Shown here: positions 39,801-42,339 of the stretch, piece after piece
Position numbering within the stretch: the first letter of the stretch is position 1
Layout: each line of letters begins with the position of its first letter
DNA from: Symsagittifera roscoffensis
Taxonomy: Eukaryota > Xenacoelomorpha > Acoela > Convolutidae
Direction: 5' to 3'
Length of the DNA stretch: 64,000 nucleotides
Assembly (NCBI RefSeq): GCF_963678635.1
Contig: NC_087062.1
Location: 76,006,349 to 76,070,348, forward strand
Made by a program: the position numbers and the translations under genes
Notes under the pieces: model-generated
Database searches by the model: none
What the model was told of the DNA's origin: nothing
The model's input: the letters and a program-made list of their open reading frames with translations, nothing else

Positions 39801-41789
39801 TCCAACAAATACACTGAATCATTTTCTCAAATCTGCACTTTCGTCAATCTACATATTCTGAGTATGTTTGCATTTTGAATAACCGTTTTTTGAATAATTT
39901 TTTTTTCATGTTGGTTTTGAATTTACCAACTCCGGTTCGGTATAAATTTGTTTTTTGTTTCGTTTTCTTGTTTTTTGTTTAATCGTCTTAAACGTTTTTT
40001 CTGTTTATAGTTTATCGGCTTAGTGGCATCATATTGCATCCGTGAATGAGCGAACAGATTTTCTATGTGTGTCTTTTGAGGGGGTAATTTTTTTTTGAAA
40101 ATTTTCATGTTTCTTATTGAAACATTTGTCGAAAAAATTGTCGGTTTTAATACCGGTTAGTTTCTATGCAAATGTAACTTTCATCTTTCTTGCTGCAAAA
40201 CATTTTTTGTCTTTGCAGCTGTCGTCTCAATTTTTGCCTGCTAGTTAGCAATTCTATGTTCGTGCTGTATTGCAAGTTGTGCGAAGCTCTGCTTCGCCTC
40301 GGTCTTGAAAATTTAACATATGATTGATAAAACTGCTTGAAAACTAAAAATTACAATTTCTATGTTCCGTAACTCTAAAATCTTATCATTGTCTTCGAAG
40401 CTGTCAACTATCTTGACGAGTCGTTTCTCAGTTTCTAAATAATTGTGTGTTTATCAGGTAGAGCAAATCGAGACCCGCTGCAAAGCGGAAGGTCACACAA
40501 TTCTGACTCCGTTCGTGAGTCTCGACACACCTGGCAAGGCTACTGTTCGAGTAGTGATTCTAGCCGACCCTGTAAGTTGAGAGATTCTGTAAATTAACCG
40601 GTAATGTAAGTTCTAGCCGTTCCATGGGGAGTTGAAACCAATTTGTTCAAATAGCATTAGTTTTTAGAAAACTTAGCTCTATTCCTATCGTGTTTTATTG
40701 TTCCGACAACTGGGAGTGGGAACGAGCTTGAATAAGTTTTTTTCTGCCATTACACCATACATTTTGATTGCAATTCGATGCGAACAAAAAGTACTGATAA
40801 ATTACTTAGTGTCGCGTTTTAAAAAACGGTTTGAAATGTTTTTGATGTTCAGTATCTTGCCAACAATAAAGAAATAAAAAGCCTTTCAGAAACAAAAGAG
40901 CGAGAATAACGTTTGCAGACGGTTGCTGTGCATGTAACTTGAAATTTTTAGAGCTAACTTATCTTTGCAGTAAGAATAAAAAAAAACTACTTTCAAATAA
41001 AATTCACTGTAGAATTTTCAACGTTTTGTTTTGAGTTCGTAACAGAAATTCTAAGATTTTAGCGGAATGTAATGTCATATTACGAAATCATTATATCTTT
41101 GTATCCTGGCTTATTGGTGGCTTGTGGTTGAAGATTTTCAAGCGAACCTGGTGCAGATGCTAGGATTTGTGACGCTTAAAACTCAAGGGCAGGGGTTCGT
41201 TTGAGGCACATAGTCGAATTTTTAGTTGTACCTTTTCTTTTACCTTTTTTTTAAACCATATTCTTGCTTGTATTTGCTAAGTGCAGCTCCGCCCATGTGT
41301 AAACTGACCAATTGATCCTATAAAGTTTTGAATGCTCAAAACAGAAAATATTAGGTCTGTCATTGATGTGTGTTATGGATTTTCGCTCTAAATCGGTCTA
41401 AAAACTCAACACGGAGTTCTTTAATAAACAGCGAAACATTGCTGAAAGGTTTTTGATGTTATGCCTCAACCCCAAGTATAGGAAAACTCTTTCGTTAAGA
41501 AAGTCCCTTGCGTGGTTTTATAAATGATCGAAAGCTTTCTGTTTTAACCTTAATCAAGCTTTAAGGAAACAATTTCGATTTTTTTTCCAGCCTTATTCCG
41601 CGATAAGTTTGACACATTTCGCATTATCGTTTTTAGGATGGTCACGAGATCTGTTTTGTGGGCGACGAAGGTTTTCGAGATTTGTCTCGAGTGCAGCTGA
41701 ATGCAGACAACTGCTTGAAGGAAGCTATAAGTGCAGACAAGTCTGACGAATGGATTAAAAAGATGGCTGCTCGAAATGCAGACAGTTAA
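5575..41789 (+). CDS. GLOD4: Glyoxalase domain-containing protein 4 (GLOD4), 7 coding exons
   Basis: GLOD4 belongs to the VOC (vicinal oxygen chelate) superfamily, with two tandem glyoxalase-like modules; its substrate is unsettled and it is mainly known as a cytosolic/mitochondrial protein. The joined exons are 5575-5673, 10738-10787, 32215-32335, 34774-34933, 38815-39041, 40458-40571 and 41637-41789: 924 nt, 307 codons plus TAA. All junctions are GT-AG and every phase matches. Diagnostic stretches are [73 protein letters not shown] and [17 protein letters not shown]. The length is close to the vertebrate protein (about 300 aa). Intron 2 is inflated to 21.4 kb by an antisense 18.9-kb retroelement and would be about 2.5 kb without it. 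The gene looks intact. Confidence 0.96.
6384..6460 (+). ncRNA. tRNA-like sequence (tRNA pseudogene or SINE head)
   Basis: A box-A-like TGGCTTGGAGGTAATG is followed by a perfect T-arm, CCGGGGTTCGAGCCCCGG, with an intact box B, then CGGACC and a T-run at 6454-6460 that would terminate RNA polymerase III. The acceptor stem (AGGCCCT against CGGACCT) has two mismatches and no convincing anticodon arm is present, so it is not called as a functional tRNA. Confidence 0.4.
6657..7535. repeat. Tandem repeat, four units of ~214 bp
   Basis: CGTTATAGTGA marks unit starts at 6657, 6898, 7112 and 7325 (periods 241, 214, 213). Each contains GGAATAAAAAATGATTGTTC, GGTCGGTTGG, TTATGTTTTCGG, a CACGTG-like site and TCAGCGCTCGGAAAAAACTG. 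The first unit has about 27 extra bases. Units 2-4 are closest, so the array expanded from the right side. Confidence 0.8.
7843..7890 (+). repeat. Hairpin-ended repeat family, tail with perfect 7-bp hairpin
   Basis: TTGTTGTATCGCAAATGATG leads into GCGGAGC (7866-7872), loop CTC, GCTCCGC (7876-7882), then TTCTCCGTG. The copy at 40281 reads GCGAAGC-TCT-GCTTCGC, so both stem strands changed together. Confidence 0.65.
7936..9285. mobile_element. Decayed BEL/Pao fragment with inverted LTR-proximal arms
   Basis: The centre (about 8400-9000, + strand) contains decayed BEL/Pao integrase: RRFIARRG at about 8510, [16 protein letters not shown] at about 8685-8735, and [15 protein letters not shown] to [12 protein letters not shown] at about 8830-8930, all broken by stops and frameshifts. 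The left arm (7936-8260) carries the 3' end of the same kind of element in the opposite orientation (minus-strand [12 protein letters not shown]), and the right arm (about 8960-9285) carries it in + orientation. Terminal stretches GTTAGAGAGTGTTCACA (left) and TGTGAACACTCTAACATTTG (right) are inverted copies that correspond to the LTR edge also seen near 62500. It is non-functional. Confidence 0.7.
10738..10787 (+). CDS. GLOD4: GLOD4 exon 2
   Basis: Acceptor TTTTTTTCAG, 50 nt encoding [16 protein letters not shown] plus two bases of the next Gly codon, donor GG|GTGAGC. The exon ends in phase 2 and is completed by the first base of exon 3. Confidence 0.95.
12331..12374 (+). repeat. Head motif of hairpin-ended family, interrupted by the retroelement
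   Basis: CCTTGC-GATTA-GCAAGG forms a 6-bp stem, followed by GTGTTGCAACCGGGTACGAG and ACTATTT. The motif resumes after the right LTR at 31295 (ATTTTTTCAATTAAACAACT), matching the order seen in uninterrupted copies at 39313 and 57377. Confidence 0.7.
12371..12374. repeat. Target-site duplication, left copy (ATTT)
   Basis: ATTT directly precedes the left LTR and recurs at 31295-31298 directly after the right LTR. A 4-bp duplication fits Ty3/gypsy and retroviral integrases. Confidence 0.8.
12375..12784 (-). repeat. 3' LTR of the giant element
   Basis: 410 bp, identical by eye to 30885-31294. Read on the - strand it starts TGGAACCTGATC and ends AACTCA. It carries AATAAA (12580-12575 on the - strand), a candidate poly(A) signal, a near-perfect hairpin at 12642-12669, and a pair of oppositely oriented ATTGG/CCAAT boxes about 60 bp apart. 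Confidence 0.95.
12642..12669. promoter_or_regulatory. LTR hairpin (12-bp stem)
   Basis: GTGCTGAA..TTAC-AA-GTAA..TTCAGCAC folds into a stem of 8+4 base pairs with one A/C mismatch and a 2-nt loop. The same hairpin is at 31152-31179 in the 5' LTR. It lies between the CCAAT pair and AATAAA, where it could act in transcript folding or as a factor site. Confidence 0.5.
12785..14406 (-). other. 3' untranslated region of the giant element
   Basis: About 1.6 kb without a convincing gene. Directly at the LTR edge the - strand reads CCCGGATGGG|TGGAAC, a short purine-rich tract that may serve as polypurine primer. A 13-nt direct repeat, GGTGGGTTAGGCC, occurs near 13495 and 13543. A 60-codon basic frame on the - strand (13569-13751) has no support beyond being open. 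A candidate small intron lies at 14326-14403. Confidence 0.6.
14326..14403 (-). other. Candidate 78-nt intron right after the 599-aa ORF
   Basis: On the - strand the stop TAA of the 599-aa frame is followed immediately by CAG|GTAAGT, a perfect donor consensus (GT at 14403-14402). An acceptor, CCATGTTTTCTTTAG, ends at 14326. Splicing here would not alter the protein and would create a 3'UTR exon junction very near the stop codon. Confidence 0.4.
14407..16206 (-). CDS. Unknown 599-aa protein downstream of env
   Basis: I do not recognise this protein. Residues 1 to about 200 are rich in Ser, Pro, Thr and Asn (for example [15 protein letters not shown]) and are probably disordered. Residues 200-599 look folded, with regular aromatic and charged positions ([40 protein letters not shown]). 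No signal peptide and no clear membrane segment are visible, so a cytosolic or nuclear location is inferred. The ATG (16206-16204) overlaps the TGA stop of the env-like frame as ATGA, the arrangement used for coupled termination-reinitiation. A perfect splice donor follows the stop. The frame is intact over 600 codons, which implies selection until recently. Confidence 0.8.
   Translation of the reverse strand: MSRQLGSLHRSNSHPTNLTSPIPIIPLFAFPPPDFSPSNVTSGMNSDTNSHISVLYSISQLNNPNIETPDEFADSEPSPSNNFHNSLNFSQPPFQPILSNNPDPITPTPSYASQVTPTYSSYHSDQSSHSPDTPRISPELDNFITLQQQPYHLNTPTINQISSTTNSSNPPTPSSNYTESLTPSSTSTISSLNTNRAYRTFKRKFPNHPFPAKPGTAREYINHPQHTNTKEFLAITLPSFPQYTLNTPHDANETRNFVDEYVLMPTLSWTSYYHFTNPLCLPLSNTSIDIERNKDMLYQLTTPLTARQFTYVGYKKSLKIHTAPRANEYTLEYYDHNIIRANQDQFLDDDRFANPQITEKFFIKTPYVFTLNIFDRKFDHIISEALTNTQAYESFKERFQIFSLTFHFLAPHERDLHCSHDIMLRTKQTHTYSYYRFIQNHFDLHTPSRQPHHRFQFINSKYTSPYFLNFTYCIKDTNLHGILRNYDPITQMYIFCPITKTFNAEESRLFLIPHEFVQPIEIPILEFIHNTKFNHKLYNLIQNTPYEFAVGTEELTTIKALQLLWPLLQTKNIIRILAKLLTTSELIHDIFPHGFFPDD
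16203..18821 (-). CDS. env: Envelope-like transmembrane glycoprotein, 872 aa
   Basis: Starts with a signal peptide ([18 protein letters not shown], residues 1-18). The ectodomain of about 680 residues has many cysteines and several N-glycosylation sequons (LNIT, MNTT, GNRS). Hydrophobic segments follow near residues 705-727 ([18 protein letters not shown]) and 743-765 ([16 protein letters not shown]), then a Ser/Pro/Gln-rich tail of about 100 residues. Position downstream of pol, signal peptide, cysteines and anchor make an envelope glycoprotein by far the likeliest role. The spacing of the first cysteines and hydrophobic positions (YDC near residue 39, [12 protein letters not shown]) reminds me of glycoproteins of some negative-strand RNA viruses captured by arthropod retroelements, but that is an impression only. 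Fusion class and receptor are unknown. Confidence 0.8.
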   Translation of the reverse strand: MYILTLLIFLQLLFLVISNQNINPSPRTGPQDLLVTHYDCEENEQKTLHKYAINQVSQCETEPQAIETTDVIATLYSKARATTVTGYKFTATFSEKKVHCSQVSNGNKNRLDHESFYQSNIERLLHLNPDDCKNELLRLNITRNKNSQRKLVNFQVFPDSVHQSQLERHQGHIKLDEKYPYNGAHGRLTYDLHDKHWIPHIGINNPSNCKADTKNKGYQEIMFFDWKIQLEKIQLTRDLSDNTMIYQGIRLPCKNDQGYCDPTTRTQATIVWFPEDTCTTFQVAKIHARMIKFHEKYFIQSIPYEQVHPSRKLSSNFRNIDNIENKLTRFQIYQETELACKYRNPLHRTQYSEILVEYEKGFDMTTGKVKIDPYATGHPPNEGTSYIPVNFEKSNGQPGGHLKPHDTRSTRLQELSLMNTTYFGNIHYDIHLDMKLDYTISRIFQEMSLSELETLHQLCELERTQILQSLALAVLKIPYAGYLLSGNRSNFLDYEGNILWFYTCTKKVSPLYVFEDKRCYKRIPIFYKNKVHFVDTLSRRTYFWDTAVPCGSENSHNVVQLNPDENKYYLLTPYPTLMQSLKKFSPESIRAIARNPNIDLQSIGIYSKSDIQHHIRTQQFQELLTQMDTIQRQSIDQNLRKLAETAGFADIYTQDYSGYFKDIKDYIYLNGEKYRPQDISPINIFSFVTLKNEILDFLGWPYYILEKLTILYAMFNFIGFLFSLLKGIYNTCAIHTQVNRQASVARILFAGFFGIFSTSINKILLDAQIKEYNTKIATRQNTYDEEHNNVDITPTAPQLPALPNNHPLSLVPRNFRNLAITHNPNFRLTTSQSPIQHIMTHQSQDDNTYEQIIEQPHTTAFQSQNNHFFSPR
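18809..19942 (-). CDS. 377-codon ORF lacking any ATG, unknown function
   Basis: Read on the - strand, a frame stays open from TTC at 19942 to TAA at 18811-18809. I found no ATG in it. The first ~250 residues are rich in Pro, Ser, Thr, Gln and Asn ([39 protein letters not shown]); the last ~100 are more ordered ([39 protein letters not shown]). Third codon positions are mainly A, as in the neighbouring frames, arguing for a real gene. An in-frame stop immediately precedes it, so it needs splicing or a non-AUG start. A candidate acceptor, TTGCTACCCAACAG|TC, lies 33 nt inside it. Its end overlaps the env start by 13 nt in another frame. It resembles the 599-aa protein only in having a disordered N-terminal half. 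Confidence 0.65.
   Translation of the reverse strand, partial: FKKLSKIATQQSQNQSSPTSSQDNQTPPSTTQNPQTSTRISFQDNPYTFEERHARLSEPLEPVQRQAPLSEPTYNLYPALPQELNRIRNSSQNQNTVEINRQIIHPRRNRNFQTPRVHFDIPQSPSQTTPENPIGILPETPTLLSQRSTSSLPSDYLGSTPTSEQIRENPFNPPNQASRFPYWTTHSFTQGEPNLVNDPIDISTDTTTSSSLPETLSLPSTPSISQFSPPPFNLNFPNNLDARYREQSSINIPLRLDWNTFTAPPPLFGQHQESNRLHNWALNRLQYRQDIHNDIRDHNIQILQQNSLQLKFEITVKLNNITQHPYPLNPPNITAQSLPPPFITTEVIYKYDRYTKNTIGYITFYNPYSGLSYTCIF
19951..20139 (-). CDS. Small double-span membrane protein B, 62 aa
   Basis: Two strongly hydrophobic segments ([19 protein letters not shown] and [16 protein letters not shown]) are separated by a short basic loop (CKCIKKA), with a charged end [11 protein letters not shown]. 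This is the layout of a small hairpin membrane protein such as a viroporin-type accessory protein, but no family is recognised. Its ATG overlaps the TGA of the preceding 76-aa frame as ATGA (20139-20136). Being AT-rich, a chance origin is possible; the coupled arrangement with another two-span frame argues against it. Confidence 0.5.
   Translation of the reverse strand: MIRTIFSRTDIFLLFLIFITFLSSLILTICKCIKKAIFTFALATILLILFLEEYYNKHKISH
20136..20366 (-). CDS. Small double-span membrane protein A, 76 aa
   Basis: Contains a long hydrophobic stretch broken by EY ([20 protein letters not shown], then [17 protein letters not shown]), consistent with two membrane spans, followed by a polar tail [17 protein letters not shown]. 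Its ATG (20366-20364) follows directly on the TAA of the upstream ATG-less frame (TAAATG), and its own TGA overlaps the next ATG. Function unknown; the element position between pol and env suits an accessory membrane protein. Confidence 0.5.
   Translation of the reverse strand: MLFSQTVAQILINFKHFFSILEAFIIFLFDILEYFLIILIIFCNIFLIFYTILELFLQLSKTLDYIHRYESYNLSK
20367..20519 (-). CDS. 50-codon ATG-less frame, possible 3' exon of ORF1
   Basis: The frame runs from AGA at 20519 to TAA at 20369-20367 and translates to a basic start followed by an amphipathic stretch ([20 protein letters not shown]). It has no ATG. A possible acceptor CGACCTCCCAG|TCACC (AG at 20501-20500) lies in it in phase 2. The candidate donor at the end of ORF1 (CCCAG|GTGACG, GT at 29167-29166) is also phase 2 in the ORF1 frame and removes the ORF1 stop codon, so splicing would fuse the two in frame. 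The acceptor's pyrimidine tract is poor. Confidence 0.3.
   Translation of the reverse strand, partial: RKRRPPSHHENCPQQFFTKLNPLVKKLINNSTTLENRLKQQKIFDQEIIS
20520..20966 (-). other. Gap between pol and the accessory frames
   Basis: About 450 bp downstream of the Gag-Pol stop with no convincing open frame on the coding strand. It may hold splice branch or acceptor signals for the env-side mRNAs. Confidence 0.5.
20967..29189 (-). CDS. gag-pol: Gag-Pol polyprotein, 2740 aa, single frame
   Basis: Residues 1-598 are a long poorly conserved N-terminal region. A capsid domain runs from about 599 ([20 protein letters not shown]) to about 800. A CCHC knuckle lies at 842-855 ([14 protein letters not shown]), then an Asn/Ser/Arg/Tyr-rich stretch to about 1070. 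The aspartic protease has DSGA at 1229-1232. Reverse transcriptase starts near 1560 and has YLDD at 1737-1740. RNase H follows with [11 protein letters not shown] (Asp 1886) to about 2000. The integrase zinc site is His2249, His2256, Cys2286, Cys2289, and its catalytic triad is Asp2321, Asp2381, Glu2417 (35 residues between the last two). A GPY/F module has KGPYQII at Gly2594. All catalytic residues are present and there is no stop or frameshift between Gag and Pol, so Gag excess must come from processing or another route. Ty3/gypsy type. Confidence 0.97.
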   Translation of the reverse strand: MSSTHTPGDETPDDDEIFPFIVDADTDRGQHIFCQNLLVNLFEPGISPCKTEFPDVKIKRQIIDHYLKDICNITQQYGIYSIEFTSPNHNNRKYTIQTDDLDLEFSKVFSEYIKSIRYHNSQRANSIFTNEVFAIIYSYISILENEIPLTNVSPTETSKHLRVRHEITLLSSYLNIIKENFTKDDVSQHTKHDLQKILAWFIIDYFTHNIDLIAQARKNFRPQNSNDDTAITEQSDYVWDPEWSHPAFISFPQSISSQAISTISYIRDYVRVIPLTIDATPLNYNTFLPDTQNNSLNSTVIHNENLNGTRNLTQQDIQTPSHFINEEIVHTTTTQQSISPIRPNLTTPRNTNPSQTQVTLQSTVKPSVVPKYSHMDYQTYRPMTIPSKTRKTFTRNNFADHNYNYTHTSKTNYQPQRNFNQYTKPRNWDNPTAQYNSKNFQPNPPQDRSENYPFFQQNKNKKQTSYQMDYLSSDDDFLQPDIFAQNTQEYRRQGIQKTCTNHRNFSPQTIDAQHQQPIQQQNPINTQSFQPIQQQNPMTAHSYQPSQMQNEIPLPYYLQQHEITRNQLSNFSQMPNAAESLQMTMNPYLMGGSSITSNKPLMVFTGTDPEYSVEDYLNAVTANLILNIGPEPINTPLHQNWIHRRTALIQTTLDGAAQKWFSVLPLEIKSNWKRFTQEFSKMFDSERNKQQQRVLCNEIRRLPNETIKQIAVRIETLVRKAYSLNTHDYKNTKMTEILMMTLTPQLRKIAIKKRASHPSSIREPDLDFRKLVDKLEQAEITMKLEETENLKLQYVSRIETTPTNINNIQESETDLVEKITEILNIYEKNPNFKGKPSFKKWCNYCRRYGHSISECRQKQQDNQNKPQKYKEPNKSFYQYMKKDQNLPNKTVHSNNSSGKPLPNNTNYTRNQSPYNSSYRGRSPERRNTNNSSQNHYNRPNSRNNYSRSNSNTQRFVSRSNSQSRNNYYPNNQSRNSSYNRNRNYSYNRNRSYSNNRNQNYPNNQSSNNSYNRSNYNRQNNNYQNRSRNNSQNRHSSYNNRYRNYSQSPHRNNNHYNNSNNRHRSSTPKHQRQINQVQANPETTSDPPGIDDTVTDTLQLNQINCTSSDSESDTENTLSINMIKVENDYESVIYEQPFPSHIYENQSEFLQNYYTTPINSTPTTQETNAKNTTEQPNKNTKTKCLNTNHIYQNIQKEQPKEKIWTIPFLLESPRNKEFQPPDLEIDFLIDSGAESNIINIPTWNEIKTLHPKLTPLETSSKLATAQGSTLINYGKIQLFLLPTRTMEQSKILNKPFKQIFHITDIKYNIIGIPFISKYIPTINILNSKILIKDKYTKTKETSLTFFQRLNKQPPFFSKFYPIFNQQRKHLKPLSGNIYNFSIKQVHQYDKEQNKQKFHMSEFEFKPIHKFFKITISSIKYLKNSNSDIISLHVYNNTPYQVTLPLGLLGYCETNATISPIHEKAYRVNNILQLLDICQSTILNEELSINNIISNENRNTDYFTKTPYFKPTFNISNYTEDQQKFLTMFNFQHSQITQVEFEKLAKQLIEYSSVYATSKFDVGKISSSLHLPLKPDAVFKKQRASKVPIHLHDKVNRLLDILEQYNIISPVNKEEQPKGNTFINPVIILAKGESLKIVLDARYLNSLIDESKCNWPIEPIQVILTKINGKYFTTADMNSAYNQMPLDEQSRRLTQFVIGNQQYEFNRLFYGISIGPAAFSAFMSKIFRPLILKKNAISYLDDVFMQSQTKDEMFNVLEKYHQILQNENLKAAPDKSHFFLTRVKFLGHNIERKTITPLKSRIDAIQKLQPPTNKKKIQEFLGMLNFLSKYVYKMQLYLRPFYNILRQQNNFEWNTEHQTRFEEIKKLLTEQISNTIPDSNQPFYAMCDASNFGIGAALLQSHNGTNKMNLISANSRLFTQAELRLSTLMRECTAIIYTLTEYEFLILGSKHPTVLFTDHKPIIFLFTQKSNPNHRVYRFQLILMKFPNLHIVWTAGKNLALPDTLSRNTPPELLTRKTTVEIPKNIKFYLAENETSPRLECKYAVKTDIEQSQINNLQHFPLYLDCQNNHYEVDLLGTSTFKPIPYSQWIKNNTQQKRTKQHLPKKDHFPLIEKEDLTDKINLSGPQTNDSKYTINQVFDLHDPLDTIPLSKLEIENIFLPITEIITISTLKQYQNLDPVIRQLKSWHKYKTKPIKADSTILGNKTLLRYFRKFNNTTINENTDLLEYNLNESTVPCLPLSMILIAFNISHTQNIKGHSGSEKTYSNFIQNFYFPNAPIWIKVLCNDCIVCQLNKPYPNQKQIAQKQDFKGQSLYFNHRISFDTKGPISPSSEGNSYIMVIVDAFTHYVALNPVPHCNAYYAYTTLYEHWIAKFGLPEILVTDNGTEFISNEIITLCHLYNIKHKPRTSHAPWTNGLVEGMNRSLQEYLRCIINGNDTKYTEWSADVKLFPLAYNSQITTTLGMSPYEMVFNQKPRKPIMFTANSHKNAQGYCKPNKDSICYNLPLHTHDEDHFHHPQILKLASGTHTEWILNRDKKHNEIYQKITKKLLQRQNINEQINSRFTPASDLKIGTFVLIPNFNTQKGISKKLQPLRKGPYQIIAKPTDVTYKITDSNKKEIVQHRNNLLPYYPKEYALRELTQLYSFTGLKIIQNEPHLKNTEQNDNPTENQNTKPTATKNNTPNHKESPKQRKNRKMTEEIIPQEEIDKSEHRKTTRLRNQPRKNYKMFIPQSKILKKVEFKK
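29164..29631 (-). CDS. ORF1, 155-aa basic protein upstream of gag
   Basis: Starts [16 protein letters not shown] and is rich in Lys/Arg with two basic clusters ([20 protein letters not shown] and [14 protein letters not shown]) that resemble nuclear or RNA-binding signals, separated by an acidic Ser/Glu patch ([23 protein letters not shown]). It is the first frame of the full-length RNA and overlaps the Gag-Pol start by 26 nt in another frame, so it must influence how ribosomes reach Gag. No family recognised. A donor-like CAG|GTGACG spans its stop codon. Confidence 0.6.
   Translation of the reverse strand: MSFKNLGNKQTIVLHNCEINNKKYDLVITPHTQTVGYIRTKRQTLKRKIITKQRQITRKRFSKNRNAFSESETNSLDELYKLKESIDKNCPLHDQLYFSDSETTSNSSKRGKRRIKKQYKHKPVHLYNWNQPIRHINNYILTVIERKNELNAHPR
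30149..30233. repeat. Duplicated 25-nt hairpin motif in the leader
   Basis: GATCCAAGGATAAGCCTTGA plus TGATC occurs at 30149-30173 and again at 30209-30233 with no difference. Each copy has inverted AAGG and CCTT around a 5-nt loop and GATC at both ends. Confidence 0.8.
30867..30882 (-). promoter_or_regulatory. Primer binding site
   Basis: Two bases after the 5' LTR the - strand reads TGGTGCGACCATAAG, beginning with the TGG expected for pairing with a tRNA CCA end. The complementary tRNA 3' end would be GGTCGCACCA. I cannot assign the tRNA species; the sequence further in (complement of a GTTCGA) hints that pairing might extend toward the T-loop. Confidence 0.65.
30885..31294 (-). repeat. 5' LTR of the giant element
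   Basis: Same 410-bp sequence as 12375-12784. As the 5' LTR it should hold the promoter; the opposed CCAAT boxes lie within its first 100 bp on the - strand (31190-31280 region) and AATAAA at 31090-31085. No clear TATA box is placed between them. Confidence 0.95.
31295..32214 (+). other. GLOD4 intron 2, part 3' of the retroelement
   Basis: Begins with the right ATTT target duplication (31295-31298) and the rest of the interrupted repeat head. A run of 12 G lies at 31774-31785. The intron ends TTTTTTGTATGTGTAG at 32214. No exon visible. Confidence 0.75.
32215..32335 (+). CDS. GLOD4: GLOD4 exon 3
   Basis: 121 nt encoding (G)[20 protein letters not shown] to YKLGNDFQ, the end of the first VOC module's conserved core. 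Donor CAG|GTACGG. Ends in phase 0. Confidence 0.96.
32563..32620 (+). repeat. Hairpin-ended repeat family, head motif
   Basis: CCCATGCGTTAAGCAAGGGT, then ATTGCAACTGGGCACTAGAC and TTTTTTTCCGTAAA. One stem base is changed relative to the best copies. Confidence 0.55.
33553..33711 (+). ncRNA. tRNA-Phe-derived SINE-like unit
   Basis: Box A TGGCTTAGTGGTTAG and box B GGTTCGAATCC are intact. The anticodon arm TGGACTGAAGGTCCA shows a 7-nt loop with GAA (Phe). The acceptor strands do not pair, so it is not a working tRNA. About 85 bp after the tRNA part, CCCG-TAGTGT-CGGG is followed by T9 (33702-33710), a plausible polymerase III terminator. A tRNA-derived SINE or tRNA pseudogene are both possible. 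Confidence 0.5.
34774..34933 (+). CDS. GLOD4: GLOD4 exon 4
   Basis: 160 nt encoding [20 protein letters not shown] to [18 protein letters not shown] plus one base. Acceptor ATGTTTAG (weak pyrimidine tract), donor CAG|GTATAG. It is the most diverged exon but the [10 protein letters not shown] core and phase fit. Confidence 0.9.
36664..36690 (+). repeat. Hairpin-ended repeat family, tail motif
   Basis: GCGAAG-TGCAG-CTTCGC (36664-36680) followed by CTCTGTTGAG; preceded by TTTTTGCTTGTGTTT. Confidence 0.5.
36990..38510. repeat. Dimeric satellite: alternating 173- and 162-bp monomers
   Basis: The anchor CCAGATTTGG(G/A)ATTA lies at 37045, 37218, 37380, 37553, 37716, 37889, 38051, 38223 and 38395. 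Spacings are 173, 162, 173, 163, 173, 162, 172, 172. Odd and even monomers differ consistently (ACTACCCGTCC..GGGATTA versus ACTACCCATCC..GGAATTA; CGGCTCGTCC versus CGGCTGGTCC), so the true unit is a ~335-bp dimer repeated about four times. Monomers include GGTTTAATCGATAGACCAGG and GGGGAAGAGCTATAGACTTA. Non-coding. Confidence 0.9.
38815..39041 (+). CDS. GLOD4: GLOD4 exon 5
   Basis: 227 nt opening the second VOC module: [20 protein letters not shown] to [14 protein letters not shown]. Acceptor ATCCAG, donor CAA|GTTGGT. Restores phase 0. Confidence 0.95.
39042..40457 (+). other. GLOD4 intron 5
   Basis: 1.4 kb, mostly one copy of the hairpin-ended family: head at 39313-39360 and tail at 40262-40305, about 0.99 kb apart. 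Confidence 0.7.
39313..40305 (+). mobile_element. Best full copy of the hairpin-ended repeat family
   Basis: The head is CCTTGC-GTAAA-GCAAGG, then GTGCTGCAACCGGGTACTAG ACTTTTTCC (to 39360). The tail is GTGCTGTATTGCAAGTTGT, then the perfect hairpin GCGAAGC-TCT-GCTTCGC at 40281-40297, then CTCGG. The interior is AT-rich and non-coding. Ends defined by two hairpins without terminal inverted repeats are unlike classic DNA transposons; a non-autonomous rolling-circle type is a hypothesis only. Confidence 0.45.
40458..40571 (+). CDS. GLOD4: GLOD4 exon 6
   Basis: 114 nt encoding [20 protein letters not shown] to [19 protein letters not shown]. Acceptor TTATCAG, donor CCT|GTAAGT. Very conserved second-module core. 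Confidence 0.96.
40572..41636 (+). other. GLOD4 intron 6
   Basis: 1.07 kb with a degraded tail motif near 41262-41300 (GCTAAGTGCAGCTCCGCC). No exon visible. Ends TCGTTTTTAG. Confidence 0.8.
41637..41789 (+). CDS. GLOD4: GLOD4 exon 7 (last coding exon)
   Basis: 153 nt: [20 protein letters not shown] to [15 protein letters not shown], then TAA. The C-terminal lysine-rich end is shorter than in vertebrates. Confidence 0.96.
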   Translation, partial: DGHEICFVGDEGFRDLSRVQLNADNCLKEAISADKSDEWIKKMAARNADS

Positions 41790-42260
41790 TCAATACCGCA
41801 GTCAGCTTTATCATGTGAAGAGAAATATTTGCATAAACTAGATTTGAATTTCTTCTATTTTAAGGTAAATTAACATTGATTTTTTTTTGTAAAGCGTAGC
41901 TATTAAGTTAGACAATGAGTGAAAGGTAGTATTCATATAGATCACTTAAATATTTCAGTTGCAGAATGAAATGACTTATTGCAGGAAATATTTTCCTGTC
42001 CCTTGTTTTTTATATGTGAACTTCGGGCTTCAGAAGACAACTTTCCCGCTATTTCACAAGTAGTTTTATCAGTCCGAAAAAGCATCGCTTTATTATTGAA
42101 AGTTGTGACTGCTCAAGTAAAAATCCATAAGATCAATCAAAAAGAGTGAAAAATACTAGTTTTGTGATGATAAATTTGTTCGGTCAAAAATAACCAGTGC
42201 AATTTGTGTTCTTTTTCCAATGAATAGCGTGTAAGTTTACTGGAATAAATGAAATTTATC
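41790..42260 (+). terminator. GLOD4 3' UTR with poly(A) signal
   Basis: No gene follows directly. AATAAA at 42244-42249 is the first canonical poly(A) signal after the stop and gives a 3' UTR of about 475 nt. Confidence 0.6.
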
Positions 42261-42339
42261 GAAAAAAGGTTGAAATTTATCGAAATGAAACGATCGAAAA
42301 AAAAGTTTTTGCGTAATTGGGTTTTGAAGATGATGTGGA